Below, piece by piece: positions 11,459 to 24,110 of a stretch of DNA of 64,000 nucleotides; within the stretch, counting starts at the first letter, position 1, and every line of letters begins with the position of its first letter. The stretch is from Artemia franciscana (Eukaryota; Arthropoda; Branchiopoda; Anostraca; Artemiidae): NCBI RefSeq assembly GCF_032884065.1, contig NC_088867.1:47866857-47930856 (forward strand), in the 5' to 3' direction. The notes below the pieces were generated by a model that saw only the letters and a list, made by a program, of their open reading frames with translations, searched no databases and had not been told where the DNA came from. A program made the position numbers and the translations under genes.

Positions 11459-12900
11459 AAAAAGTCGCATTTTAAAAAGTAGCAAAGTGGAGCATTTTTG
11501 GGATATTTTAGGAGTTCTGGATGCAAGAAATAGTTTGGAAAATGATGTTGAGATGGCTAAGCCATTCAGACCAGGAACAGATGAGGATAAAAGGGTGATG
11601 CTGGAAGGCAAAAGATCAGTAAAGTTGATAATTTTTCTTACTGGAATAAGTGAAGATTAGTATGAGAAGTGCATAATTCAAAAACATATTAAAACAAAAA
11701 CTTTTAAAGTGAAGGAAAATGCCATCAAAAGCTTACTGAGGTAACTATCAATTTGACTATTACCAATGGTGGAGAGACGGGGATAGATCCTCATTTGGAA
11801 TGCAGCTGAGAAGAAGATTTTTGGCAATTAAATTAGAAGCCTAAAATTTCAAATACGACCTTTAGGCACAATAGGAACAAAAAAACTCTGTCGCAAGTTT
11901 TCATCCGCCATGGTACTCATTATACAAAACGATAAGTTGAACTTGATACCACATCAATTCAAGTTTTTGGCTCTCCTTAGATTCATATGCGATTTCTACA
12001 GAAAGTAATCAATTGCAAAGAAACGTTAAATGTATGACATAACATAACCACATTTAATGATAGACTGGCTGCAAAGTCAATATTTTCTCCTGATATATTT
12101 AAAGGTAAGTTGCATGTACTTCAAATATAAATAGTAACAGATTCTACTTAGTGTTTTCAGATCCCTTCATTTAAGTTCTGACCTAAGTGTTCCTCCCGCA
12201 GCACTTTTGTTAGTTAGCCAATAAAGGGTTGTAACAAAACTTCGTCTTGCCTGTCCAATGTGGATCTAGTTTGTATTGGGGTGTACGGCCTCCAAGTTTA
12301 TTGTACAGCAGTACTGACTTAAATAACACTTAAACTCGATGGTATAAATTTCTATATTTTAATATGTTACTGAAGAAAAAACAGGGTTTGAAAAACTACT
12401 TGTTGTTGATGCACAGAGATTATTACCAAAACTAACAATGACAACTCATAACAAATATTCCGAAGACGACTATACTTACAACATTAAGCTCTTATGACAA
12501 TTAAAAATACATTTCTGTCTATTGATAAGTTTCAGTGATAAACATTAAGCGAATTCGAAAATAAATAAAAAATTAGAATTTACTAGAAATTGAAAAAAAA
12601 AATGAAAATTCACTCCCCTAATCATGTTTAGAATCTACTTATTATGTCTAGAAAGTGAATATCTAATAAAAAATCTGGAAGCTATGATTATTAATTTTTA
12701 CACTCAACACACACAAGAGGTATAACTTTTTCAAGTTTATGCAATTTTTTTATAACAAAAGTGAAAACTTTCGTGCCATGTGGATATCACTTAAATAGTT
12801 TTGATTTCAGTTAAGTCCTTAGGTATTTCTATAAAAAGGAGCAATAAACAAAGCTTTAAGTGCTTCAACAGCCAGAGTTCCCTGTCAACAATGCTAAATT
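11459..12900. other. No gene recognised
   Basis: AT-rich sequence, partly downstream of the zinc-finger exon on the minus strand and so possibly including its 3' untranslated region. No poly(A) signal can be assigned with confidence. Confidence 0.4.
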
Positions 12901-12903
12901 CAG

Positions 12904-13641
12904 TTAAGAGTAAACTTGATGTTGAGTCCTTGCATGTCTAGCTAAAAGATAACTTTCTAGGAAGCTTTTTTCACATACTTGACACTTGAATGGCTTTTCC
13001 CCAGTGTGAGTTCTTGTGTGTCGAGATAAACTAACTTTACAAAGAAACGTTTTCAAGCATATATCACATTCAAAAAGTGGCTCCCCATTATGGAGCCTTT
13101 GGTGCCTAGATAAAATATGTTTACGAGTAAATCGTTTTTCACATACTCTGCATACATATGGTTTTTCCCCGGTATGAGTTCTCTGGTGTTTAGACAAAAG
13201 ATAACTAAACATGAAGCTTTTTTCACATAGTTGACACTTGAATAGATTCTCTTCAGTGTGAGTTCTTCTATGCACAGAAAAAGCAGATTTGCTTGCATAA
13301 GCTTTCTTACATATATCACACTCAAATGGTTTCTCTCCAGTGTGAGTTCGTATGTGTACAGATAAAGTAGAATTGCGAGTGAAAGTTTTCTTACATATAT
13401 CACATACAAAGGGTTTTCCTACCGTATTAGTTCTTTCTACTGGCATAAGTTCTTCAGAAAAACTTGACCCTTGTACAAGATTTTCATTTTCTGTGACATT
13501 ATCATCAGTAATTTCGCAAAACTCAATCGCCAGTCCATGGTCAAAATATGTTTCTTGTTCAATATATACATTGGTAGAACCTGGCACAAGAGGCTCTCTG
13601 TAATCTTCCCTTGTTTGAGAATCTTGGAAAACCAAGTCCAT
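12904..13641 (-). CDS. C2H2 zinc-finger protein, six fingers, terminal exon
   Basis: The exon encodes 245 residues ending in a stop at 12904-12906. Residues 1-77 form an acidic leader. Residues 78-245 are six contiguous 28-residue C2H2 fingers. Fingers 1-5 have C-x2-C-x12-H-x3-H; the last has H-x4-H. TGEKP-type linkers follow fingers 1, 3 and 5; the linkers after fingers 2 and 4 have drifted (TEENL, NGEPL). I chose the ATG at 13641 because a splice-acceptor-like TTTTTTTCTAG lies just upstream on this strand (about 13650-13662). The frame extends further up to 13722, but that part looks intronic. This suggests a terminal exon with a non-coding or short 5' exon elsewhere. The protein should be a nuclear DNA-binding regulator; its target is unknown. 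It has no stops and no frameshift and is the only convincing host gene here. Confidence 0.85.
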   Translation of the reverse strand: MDLVFQDSQTREDYREPLVPGSTNVYIEQETYFDHGLAIEFCEITDDNVTENENLVQGSSFSEELMPVERTNTVGKPFVCDICKKTFTRNSTLSVHIRTHTGEKPFECDICKKAYASKSAFSVHRRTHTEENLFKCQLCEKSFMFSYLLSKHQRTHTGEKPYVCRVCEKRFTRKHILSRHQRLHNGEPLFECDICLKTFLCKVSLSRHTRTHTGEKPFKCQVCEKSFLESYLLARHARTQHQVYS

Positions 13642-13649
13642 AGTGATAT

Positions 13650-15550
13650 CTAGAAAAAAAATCGTACATATTCCCAGAAAGGTAGAGGGAGGGGAGTCAA
13701 ATCCCTGGTTGATAGTTAGCAAGCTTAGGTAAAGTAGGAGGAGGCATGAATAGAATCATCAAAATTGTAGCCATTTCAATACCAAAAATTGCAAGTTTGA
13801 AATTTGAAAATTTCTAGAGAAATTGTTTTTATTAATTTGCTTATAGAATACCTACTCCTTGTGCTGCACACCCAGCTGTAAATCTGACCTGAATTTGAAA
13901 TATCTTGCAATTGAAAATTTATCCAATATTATTGAGGTTTTAGACACTGTTATTTCATCTAGTTTTAGTTTCATTGAGTGTCTAAAAGGGCATTATTAAA
14001 ATAAAATAAAATTTATTATTGGGCTGCTCGGATTTTCTCTTGCACCAACCTCTAAAAATTCTTAAAAAACGAATGTAACATGTATAAGACACATAAACCA
14101 CCATGTCTTTGGTTCTAGATTCTTTCACCTCTTGCTTAATATGCAGAGAAGATACTGAACACAAAAAAGTAGTTCAAATTTGGGATTATTTACGAATAAC
14201 TTAGGATAGGAGTTCAGTTTAGTCTTGAGATGCCTTATACATGCATTCCCAAAGGGTGTGTGTATCCTCTTACAAAGGGAACGCCAAAATAACAAATCTT
14301 TTCCTAATTACATTTGAAAAGAATTAGTCTATTTACTATCAACGATCACTTCCAGTTTAACTTCATCATCTTTCCTCCATCACCTTGTGATACCCAAATA
14401 TGGTTTTAGGCAATGTGCATATAGCAGTATTTACTTACTTATGACAAAACACAGGCTATTCAGCCCATTTTGGGAGCAAGAAATTGCTGGACCAGGTTCT
14501 GACAGAGTCATCTTCCAGATTCTGCCAAAGTCTCAGAGCCAAGACTAGACCCGGCCTCCCAGTTTTTTCCTCCAGGAAAGGTTATAACACAACCTAACTT
14601 GACGTTTTAGGATCTTCTTTGGCCAAGCCATTTTAGACATTCTTTTGTGATAAAGATGGATATTGTAAGTTTTTGTCCACACATCTTCATGAGCTTCTGG
14701 TTGTTGGTCCATTGTGATTGTTTGATTCTACATTTAGCCCTTGGACTTTCCAGTCTTTCCCTGCCTTTAGGGATCAAGTCTCGAAATTATATAGTAATAC
14801 TGAGTGTATGGATGTTGAGCATATTTTGAACTTTGTTTCTCATTTCAAACACAGGGTTTTGCACAATTGCCCAAAGGAACACCAGACTTAGCTGACAGGA
14901 ACTTGAACCTCGTTTGCTGCTTGAACATTACTTCATAATTAATCCCACCTATTTGAACTCTTCAACTCTCTCAATAGGATCAAAACCAAGATGTACCAGA
15001 GAATTGCTATAATTCACAGTTGATAGGTTTTTAGTTCTCAAGATGCTCCTAGCTAGACCTCCCATATCTGGGGTAGCTGCTTATCTTTTTTGTCATTTCT
15101 CCCACTTATAGTACTGGGTCAGATGGGAAAACAGCATTATCAACATATTCGAGGTCAGCAATGCTTTTTTTGGCTCAAAATACAACAACATCTTCTTTTT
15201 CAAAACTTTTTTCGAGTTTCGAGTGAAAAAAGGGTGGTTTCATTCTGTCTTTGTTACATTGGAATGTGTCATGTCTTCATTTTTTTATTGGTTTCTATAG
15301 TGAAAAAAATAATTTAGTATTTATACTTTATGTAATACAAGTCAAGCAATAAAAGTGAAACTATTGAAATAAATAGTTGAAAAGGATAAATATGGCAAAA
15401 TATGATAATTAATCTTTCAAGAAAGATGCTCTTATCAGTCAGTCAACAAGTAATACTCTTGAAGGATGAATAATCTTAATAGTAAAAAAATTTAAGATCT
15501 TCAGCATTGTTGTGTAAATTTTTGATTAAATAATGGCTTTTGTGCTATAA
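13650..15550. other. No gene recognised; repeat-like
   Basis: Probable upstream intron of the zinc-finger gene, then sequence at 14420-15160 with the texture of an old interspersed repeat. Minus-strand fragments there look faintly protein-like but give no motif. Confidence 0.35.
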
Positions 15551-16230
15551 TATCAAAAACGTTCCTAATATTTGGCTGATTCATTCCATTAGCAACCAGG
15601 ATATTCATTATGTCTTTTCATTTGATACCTATCGAACTTTCAGAGAGTGCTTATCCCCTGAAAGTTCCAATTTAACACCCATAGTTGTAACATAAATATA
15701 ACATATAAACCTTTTTATGAGCCTAGTAGCATGTCATATTATTTATATCCCTTAATATTCCCTGGAAGCTTTATCTTGAATGTTACTGGCATATTACAGA
15801 ATGATCTTTTTTAAAAATCAGAGTTAAGTTTTTCCAGTTTAGTTATACATTCTACTCAGATTTCCAGTTACTTTCAGCCAGATACCCCAAGGTGCAAATA
15901 TTCCCTTAGATCATAGATGAGACCTTTAATTTCAGTTCCTTTAGTCATTCCTGATATACTGCATACAAATACTTCTTATAACCTGGGTGCATATACAGCT
16001 TTGATTGATTTACCATTTCCTAAGAGATTCGACTTGATAATCTTAGCTGTTAGACACCATTACTAAGCATTTCTCATGAACTGATTACTCCAACTGTCCT
16101 TCTACCTTATTCAAAATCTCTCACAACATTCCCTGAAAGTCTCAGCCTAATGTCCTAATCTGTTTTTGAGGTATTACAGATACCCCTTCATGATTGCTGT
16201 AACTGTGTTTTTTAACTTGATTCCAAGACA
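15550..16230. repeat. Degenerate repeated motif region
   Basis: A phrase of the form CCCTGRAAGYTTYA followed by TAATGTY or a similar block recurs near 15656, 15759 and 16131, with ATATTACAG- or GTATTACAG-like blocks after it. It looks like an old, decayed tandem or dispersed repeat. Boundaries are unclear. Confidence 0.35.
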
Positions 16231-16944
16231 ACATAATACCCTGAAATAGTGACAAAGACCACAGAGCCTTGCCATATCAAATAAAATAACTTAGAAACAA
16301 TAGGGAATTTTTTTCTACAACGGTGGAATTCAATTCAGAGGATATTTCAGTGAATTGTGGCAAATACTATGTTGGCAGGACCCATCATAATCTAGAAAAT
16401 ACCTACACCAGCATAAAGAAGACATAAATAGGCATTAATTTCTAAAAGTTTTAAAAACTCCTTTGATACTGCTCTAGTCTGGCATATATTTAATAATCCT
16501 TCCCACATTGAAAAACCTTTTCTCATTAGTAATGATTTGGGGATAAAACATGTGGTTTGGGATTTAATCAAAATTAGTCTCAAAATGAATAATAATATTT
16601 CTTTAAATAGAACTTGAGTGTTCATTAAATCCTTTATGCTAAAATTTAATTATTATTGGTGTAACAAAATATTTTGCTAAACCAATTTATAATAGTAGGC
16701 TATTTAACTAGTTACAAAAAGGTCTTTGAGGCAAGATGCTAAAAAAGCCAAACTAGCTTTGAAAATTTGTATTTAATTATTTTTGTTCTGTTTGGTTTGA
16801 ATGAATTTACTGTCTCACATCATTTTATTTATCTGTCATGGTTGAACTCTGTTGAAATAAGGATGCTATGGTTGTTCTAAAAAGTTTTTTTTTTTAACAT
16901 TTAGCTTTAATTTTCATATTTTGATGGAAGTTCTTACATAATTG

Positions 16945-17031
<87 letters not shown>
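16945..17031. repeat. (TA)n microsatellite
   Basis: About 85 bases of nearly uninterrupted TA dinucleotides. Confidence 0.97.
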
Positions 17032-17035
<4 letters not shown>

Positions 17036-17300
17036 ATGGCACTGCTGAAAATTTGATCAACTTTCTGTAATAGTTAAGAAAGACAGGGGGAGGTATAAAA
17101 AAGGCAAGAAACGAGGCCTGGTTGTCCCCAATAACTTTTGACTCTTAGTAAAGACACTGTAACTTTTTCCATAGAAAGTAGCACTAGAGGAACAATCACT
17201 ATAAATTTATAATTAAATAATGCAATGAGGGCTATTTATGACATCTTTGTAAAACCAACTGCATTCACAGTTTCCTGGGTTCTATGCTGACTTTCTTCTG

Positions 17301-18610
17301 TTAATTCCTATTGGACCCTGTCATGGAAAAAGTGGAATAGCAAAGTAATAATGCTGCTTGGTAGTTTTCCAATTTGTTGGTAGATTCTGAAAATACCATT
17401 TTTACACATAAGGTGGTGATCCACTTGGCAACAACATTGTCTATTGGATATACTGACAGCTTGATCATCAGGTAGTGGTGAGACATTTTATCAAAGGCCT
17501 TTGCTTGATGCAGTAGGAACACATCAATAGGAAAACCCAGCTCCAACAGATCAGGTATAGATTCATAAGCTAGTATTGGATTTGTTCTGATAGACATGCT
17601 TTTCCTGAAGCTATGGTGACCACCAAAAAGAAGGCCGTTCTTGGTTATATGTGCTATGATTGCATCATTGACTACCCCTTTGATAAGTTTGGCCTCAACC
17701 AAAGTTAGGCTGATGGACCCATAGTTCTCAGGCTGGGTTCTAGATCCTGTCTTGATTATTGAAATAATTATGGCTGTCTGCCAATAGGCCACTAGTTTGA
17801 AGAGACAGCTTAAATAGCAAACAAGGTGGCTGTGCTACTATATCTGCAAGTTATTTAAGGAGCCTGGGATGTATACCATTGCATGGAGCAGAGTGTTCTT
17901 AAAAGTTTTGCCATGCTAGCTCAATGTCTCCCTTAACAATTACTTGGTCCCATTCTATTGCTCATTTTGCTGTTGTTAATGTAAGCTTGTTTACTACAAT
18001 TGTTTGTTCATTTACTAAGCAGCAAGTAATAGTAGATGCAGACCAGGTTGCTGGTGGGCCTATTACCTGATATGGGCTATTGCTACCCAAATATTCAACA
18101 AATGGGTTACTGACAATAGAGTTTTGTTGATAGCCTTAGCCCTCAACTCATTTGACATCTGGTAGATTCAGGTCTCCAAGAAGCACTAAGTTCCAATTAT
18201 CATGATTGGATGCTTGTTCAGCCGACTGAATTAGAGTTTGGTAAGATACAAGGGCATCTGGGGCTTCTATGTATGCAACCTATCAGTAATGGTTTTCCCT
18301 CATTAATAATACTTACAACAACATTCTCAACCCATGGGGAATAATCATGATTGAAAGGTAAATATCTGACCTGTATTCCCTCCTTTACATAGATGGCAGT
18401 ACCTCTCCTGGGGTTAATAGAAAGATTTTGAGAACAGGCAGCATCCAGGTATCTTGATATGGTTTTTGGCCAGTGGGTTGCTAAAGTTCTTAGGGGTCAA
18501 TTCACTAAAACACAGTATATCATAATAATCAATGGTGGCAGCCAGTTTCAATTCCAGAAGCTTGTTTGTCACTGTATCAAGTTTGTGTAAAAAAGTTTCA
18601 ATGCTTTTTT
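17301..18610 (-). pseudogene. Decayed non-LTR retrotransposon (endonuclease and RT)
   Basis: Read on the minus strand from 18610 down. An endonuclease-like stretch with YYDILCFSE (about 18500-18540) leads to a block with LNLPD-like sequence near 18150. A linker with NGIHPRLLK (about 17860-17890) matches the conserved PDGIHPRLLK of jockey/CR1-type elements. Then comes an RT segment at 17792-17301 with SRTQPENYGSISLT, HHSFRKSMSI and FPIDVFLLHQAKAFDKMSH. The aspartate of RT motif A is replaced (HQAKAFD instead of DFAKAFD) and many stops interrupt the rest. The element is old and dead, and its 3' end beyond 17301 is not recognisable. Confidence 0.8.
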
Positions 18611-20290
18611 CCCACTGAGTTGGTTGTTATTATGTATCACTTTTGGTACAGTATTAGAAAATTATACTGACAACTTCACAGTAGCAATAGCAACAAGGAA
18701 AATTTGACATATTTGCTACAAATCATATATATTTTATTCTCATTATTAAAATAATCTTACTTTCCTTATAATAATTATTCATGATTAGACATGATTCTTT
18801 TCACAGAGATTAGCTTACCCCTTTGTCACCCAATAGTCATGATTTTGAATCATAGGACAACCTTTAGAATAATCTTTGATTTTCAATTTAAAAATACCAC
18901 TGAGAAACAAAAAATTATTTTGTGTAGCAACTAAGTTTAGCAAAGTATCATCTCAACCCTTTAAACAAGAATAGATTTCATTTATTGATGTAACTGCACT
19001 GTAATATTAACTGTTAACCAATAAACTGCCAGGAGGAAAACTAAGAAGTGAATATCAGATTAATCTAGTGGTACAAGTTGGCAACAACCTACAAGGTAAA
19101 AATACCTTGAGGGGATGCAGTGCTCCAAAATAAGTTTGTGAGTCTCAGTTTTGAGTGACCTTAAAAAAGACAAAAGGCTCTAGCAGCATATTTTATATGC
19201 ATATATTCTACAAGGGGACTACCCACCAATGCATGATATTTTTGTTAAGCTGAATTTTAACATTCTCTTAAAAGATGAGCTTTTTCTTTTTAGGGACAGT
19301 TTATCCATGTACTTTAAATTTTATTTTATAAAAATAAAATTAGAGAAATTCTTAGATTGCTCCAAGTTATAATTTAAGATGATAAAATAACCAGAGTATG
19401 CAGACAGAAGGATTCTGAATTTTATGAAAATCGAACATCTTCATATCTAGGGCTCAAAAAGTAAAATATCTTTTCTCAGATTTCCAGGGAGAGTAGTTGC
19501 TGGATTTTAGTTTTATGTCATTTATTTGGATTTTTTATCCAAGTACTACAAGTTATGGAAAAACAATACATGTCATAGGCTGATACTTTAAGATAATACA
19601 TTGTCACAAGGCAATTAAGTAGAATTTATGCTTCTAAAAAGTCTATAATTGCATTGGAAAAATAGCACTTGGAGTGTAAAATTAGTCACCTTTCAGCTTA
19701 AATGGTTTATTTGCTTCAAATATTCTTATGTCATCATTTGAATCTCTTTCACTTCAGAAACAAATTTTCAGAAAAATAAATCAAAATAATTGAATAGAGG
19801 AAAAAACAGTATTAACAACAATATGTTGAAGCTATGTTGCTATTCATTTAGACACTGCCTGTGATTAGGGATATACTTTCTTAAGTATGACTATATACAG
19901 AAGTCTCTTAATTTAAGAAATAATATTTAAAGCCAGATAAGCCATTTCATTGAAGCCAAATATATGGTCTTCTGTAAGCTCTAAAATACAAGTATTGTGG
20001 AGCACAATAATTGGATGTAAATCAACTAGGATATAGGAGTAACTTTGGTACAAATTTAAATGCTAAAAAAAACAGAAGGAAAAAGGTCTTCAAAAGAGGG
20101 TCTCTAGAGGGAGACATGCAATAAAAAAAATATAAAAATTCAGATTGCTAATATATTATTTATGGTATTGTTTGTTTTCAATAATTTAAACCCAGCTTAA
20201 ACCTCTAATGCCCTCACATAACACTTAGCTATATACAAAAAGAAAACAAAAACATTGATAGAATTAATAGGCTATTCTATTATATGCAGC
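18611..20290. other. No gene recognised
   Basis: AT-rich sequence without family features in any frame. Confidence 0.4.
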
Positions 20291-20918
20291 AGTAAAATTC
20301 TAGTTTAGTGACTTCTTGCTATCTCAGATAGGGGTTAGGATAGTAAAACGAAACTTTTGGGGATGGATCTAAAGGGCAAAGTATAACCTGGGAATGTATT
20401 TTAGAGTACCCACCTCTACTCCTTCTCCCTCTAGAGGGCCCTGAAATTTGCCTACATGACAGGTCTATACCTATTGAAATTTTGACAAAAAAACATTTTA
20501 CCTTAATTTTCAGTTACCCATTGTTTTTTCTCTGCCATTAGTTCTGAAAATATAATTCTTATTATTTGAGTAGAATTCTGAGCAATATCAATGGTTTTTT
20601 TTCAAAATTTAGGAAATGTATTTGCATATCTTTAAAACCTTATAAATTAGGATTGAGCAAAGTTGTGAAGTTGACAACAATTTTATTATACTTTAATCAA
20701 GCAGAAGATCTATTTTGCAAGGTTTCAATTTTATAACACATACATTTTTAAAGGTCATAAAAAGTCAGGATGCTCTAGAGGGGGAGGGAGTAAAGGTAGG
20801 TTTTTTAAAATACCTTCCCGGGACATACTTTAGCCTGTAGACCTATCCCTGAAAGTTTCATTTTCCTAACCTAACCCCTTTCTGAGATAGCAAGAATTCA
20901 CTAAACTAGAATTTTACC
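20291..20918. mobile_element. Foldback (long-TIR) non-autonomous element, solo copy
   Basis: The left arm (20291-20455) starts with GTAAAATTCTAGTTTAGTGA and the right arm (20768-20918) is its approximate reverse complement ending TCACTAAACTAGAATTTTAC. The arms are ~150 bp, flanking a ~310-bp unique centre. The family recurs at 42290-42472 and several times in 43513-52470. No coding capacity. I could not find an 8-bp direct repeat around this copy. Confidence 0.8.
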
Positions 20919-23324
20919 AAATATTCTTCTAGTTTATTTTAAATGGGCTAGGGTTGTATGAGATGATTAGAAGGGGGCTAGGGAAGATGCATAACAAATA
21001 TAGGAAACAAAATATAAAGGAACATAAACAGATAAATCTAAATCTCACTCTTTTCAACCTAACATGCCTCTTAATAGATAGCTTGTATTTCAGAAGTTTA
21101 TTACCCAAAGTCTTCCAAGATAGTTTTCAAAGACTGTAGTTTCAACTGAGCATATCCAAACCTATACCCATAATGTCCACAATTAGGAGCCTGTCCTCCT
21201 TGTATAAGAAATTTGCATTTTAATCAGGATATCTGTCTGTTATAAGGCACTGGAAGTTCTAACCTGCCCTACCGAATAAGGAAACTGATAGTGGCATTGG
21301 CTAGCCTAGCATGCCTACTTTCATCAGCTTGACATGTTGCTTATGGGAGCTGACCCCCACCATAAACTTGCTGCATGCATAAGAAGACTATAAATTTACA
21401 CATAAACCGATTGTTCGTTTGTTTGTCCTAAGAATTGATTTATTTTGATGCTTCAATTTGTTTTTATCTTTTCTTAACCAGGCAGTGTTGCCAGATTGTC
21501 AGCGTAAAAAAATGCCCTGGGATTTTCAAAATAAGCCCAAACAAGCCCAAAAATTTTATCGAAATAATCCACTTTTGAGACTTCACTTTATAGTGAGCAT
21601 GTCCGAAAGCTTTTTCCACGGAGAATGCTACATCTGGATGCAATATTAATGCTGAATATTCAGTCCGAAAGCTATTCTCATCGTTTTTTTCAAACTTCAG
21701 GAAGAGTCGTAATTTTGTTTATCCCCCCTCGACATTAACAGGGAAGAAAGATAAACCTACCCAGCAGACGGGAATATTTGACTTTTTTTTGCCACTTTTA
21801 AGTTTGAAATATAAAAGAATTACCTTAAGCTGTATGGCAGCTTAATATTTTGAACTCAGGGCTTTTTTTTGAAGCTAAGCCTTTGCATTGAAAAACTTAT
21901 GGTGCGAAAGTGAAACTGTCTACTTGTAAACAAATTCGTCCATGGAGTTCACAAACTCGTGACTTTTGAAATCAAAGAGCATGTGCTGAGACGTAGGATC
22001 AAAGTTCGACGATTTAATTGTAACTGCTGCTATTTTAGATGAAAGCAAATCAAAAAGGACAAAGGGGCCATTTCCCAGCCGAGCCCTCGAGGTAAATCTT
22101 TATATGTTAGTATTCCTTACAGTTTTAGTTTTCCCTCCAAATTTACACCTTTCAACAGAGTTGCCGCCTCTCCATACCCTTACGAAAGCTATAGCCCTAT
22201 ACAAATAAAGCCACTTCCCCATGCCCTATCTCCCTAATAAGGGATAATTTTTTTTAATTAGTCACTAAATATTATGTTTTCTTTATGTTTATCTCTTTAG
22301 AAACCTATTTTGAAGCACGATTATAATCTAAAAATTACCTTAAGCTACGTGGCAGCGAAGTATTTTGAACTTTTATGGTTATTTAAGACAAGACTTTTTA
22401 CTGAAAACCTTTTTTTTCTTGTCACCTAGTTTTAGTGAACGCGGCTTTCAACTAATTTTTAGTGCATTCACATCGTAATACAACAACAAAAATTCGCGAG
22501 TAGCAGAAAACGCAATGAGATCTCTTCAATAAGGAAAATAATTTTAGTGAGCAAAATAGAATCATTACCAAAATATCACAACTAGAAATATACAGGCTTG
22601 ATTACTTCTTTGGATAGAATGGTAAAATTCAAAAAAGAAAATAACTGAAGCTTGAAATTCTGTATCACAAAGGATAAAAAAATTCAAGAGAATCAACGTA
22701 ATGATTGAAAAGCTTTCAATACTTTTGGTACATTTTCTTAATACCTCAAGCAAGAAAAATTAAAAAAAAAATTCTGAGAAATGAAATATAATGTACAGCT
22801 TTTGACAAAAAAAAGCTACAACAACTAAAAAGCTAATTGCAATTTAGAAATTCAGTGCCATCACCTTAGAAAAAATATGCATATTAAAAGCTGATTATTT
22901 TGTAATGCAGCATTTTGGTTTTTAGATGCAGTTTATCAATCGGTTTCTTTTACCAATCAGGCTCCAGTCCGAAGACTCCTAGTTTGGGCTCCACTGAAGG
23001 AGCTCATTTTTATATGAATTTCACAGAATCTGAAGAATTCCGACATTTGTTTTTCTTTTTAAAGAAACCGACGGTTTCTTATTCAATTCTTATTCGTACC
23101 TTGAGGTGCAAACTGAAAAAAATTCCTATAAAAAATAATTTCGTATCTTATTTTCAACATTATTTGCTAGAATAATCAGGAAAACATAGAATATTAAGCT
23201 TTTTCGTTGGATTTAAAACTTTTTTTTGAAAATGCTTGGGGGTTATGAAGTCTATCTCCATCTGTTTCAAAAACAATGTCGTATTTGGCGTTTTACCTTT
23301 TGTAGATGATTAAATAAAAAAAAA

Positions 23325-23598
23325 AACTAGTTTTTTTAACTGGAAATAAGGAGCGACATTGAAATTTAAAACGAACAGAAATTACCCCGTATTTGAAATG
23401 AGTTGTCCCCTCCGGAGTCCCTCGCTTTTTACGCTAAAGTTTTTAATTGTTTTAAATAGTAGAATTGTGGCGAAGAGTCAAACTTTGGCGTAAAGACCGA
23501 GGGATTGCAGAGGGGACAACTCATTTTATAAACGGAGTAATTTATGTTCGTTTTAAGTTTTAATGTCGCTCCTTACTTTCAGTTAAAAAAACTAGTTT
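23325..23598. repeat. Foldback module of the modular repeat
   Basis: Two ~125-bp arms in inverted orientation share AAGGAGCGACATT, ACGAACAGAAATTAC and GTTGTCCCCTC blocks around a short AT-rich loop. The module recurs at 44700-44945, 57840-58112 and 58370-58626 (continued 59538-59570). Confidence 0.85.
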
Positions 23599-24019
23599 TT
23601 TATTTAATTTCTGAACGTTTTTGAATTAATACATGTTTAATTTTGGCTCTCCGCACATAAATTATAAAAATGAAATTTGCATATTAATTTTTTTTTTGGC
23701 TAAATGGCTTTCTCTTAGTTTTGATCAGACGATTTTGAGAAATAAGAGCTGGGGAATGAGGCCTTGTTGCCCTCCAATTTTTCGGCTACTTAAAAAGGCA
23801 ACTAGAACTTTTAATTTTTAACGAACGTTTTGTTAGTAAAAAATATACGTAACTTAAGAATTAACTTACGTATCAAACTTTTATATTCTTATATTTTTAT
23901 AGTATATATGAGGGGGTTCGTCCCCTCGTCAATACCTCGCTCTTTAAACTAAATCTTAGCTTTTGCCCCAATTCTTTAAGAATGATTCCTTAATCAGAAA
24001 GGCCATAGAATACATAAGT

Positions 24020-24110
24020 TGAAATTACTAAAAATACTTTAGCATAAAGAGCAAGATATTTATCTCATTTTAAATATCCCGTTCTTTATGCTAAAGTATT
24101 TTTAGAAATC
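24020..24110. repeat. Short hairpin with TTTAGCATAAAGAGC arms
   Basis: AAATACTTTAGCATAAAGAG and its near reverse complement flank a ~20-bp loop. The same hairpin sits at 56180-56260 and 57385-57460, so it is a fixed part of the modular repeat. Confidence 0.7.

Noticed and set aside
14420-15160. Possible LINE 3' end on minus strand
   Set aside because: Peptides are faintly protein-like, but no RT, endonuclease or tail motif could be identified.
20283-20926. 8-bp target-site duplication of the solo foldback element
   Set aside because: Flanking octamers TATGCAGC and AAATATTC do not match.
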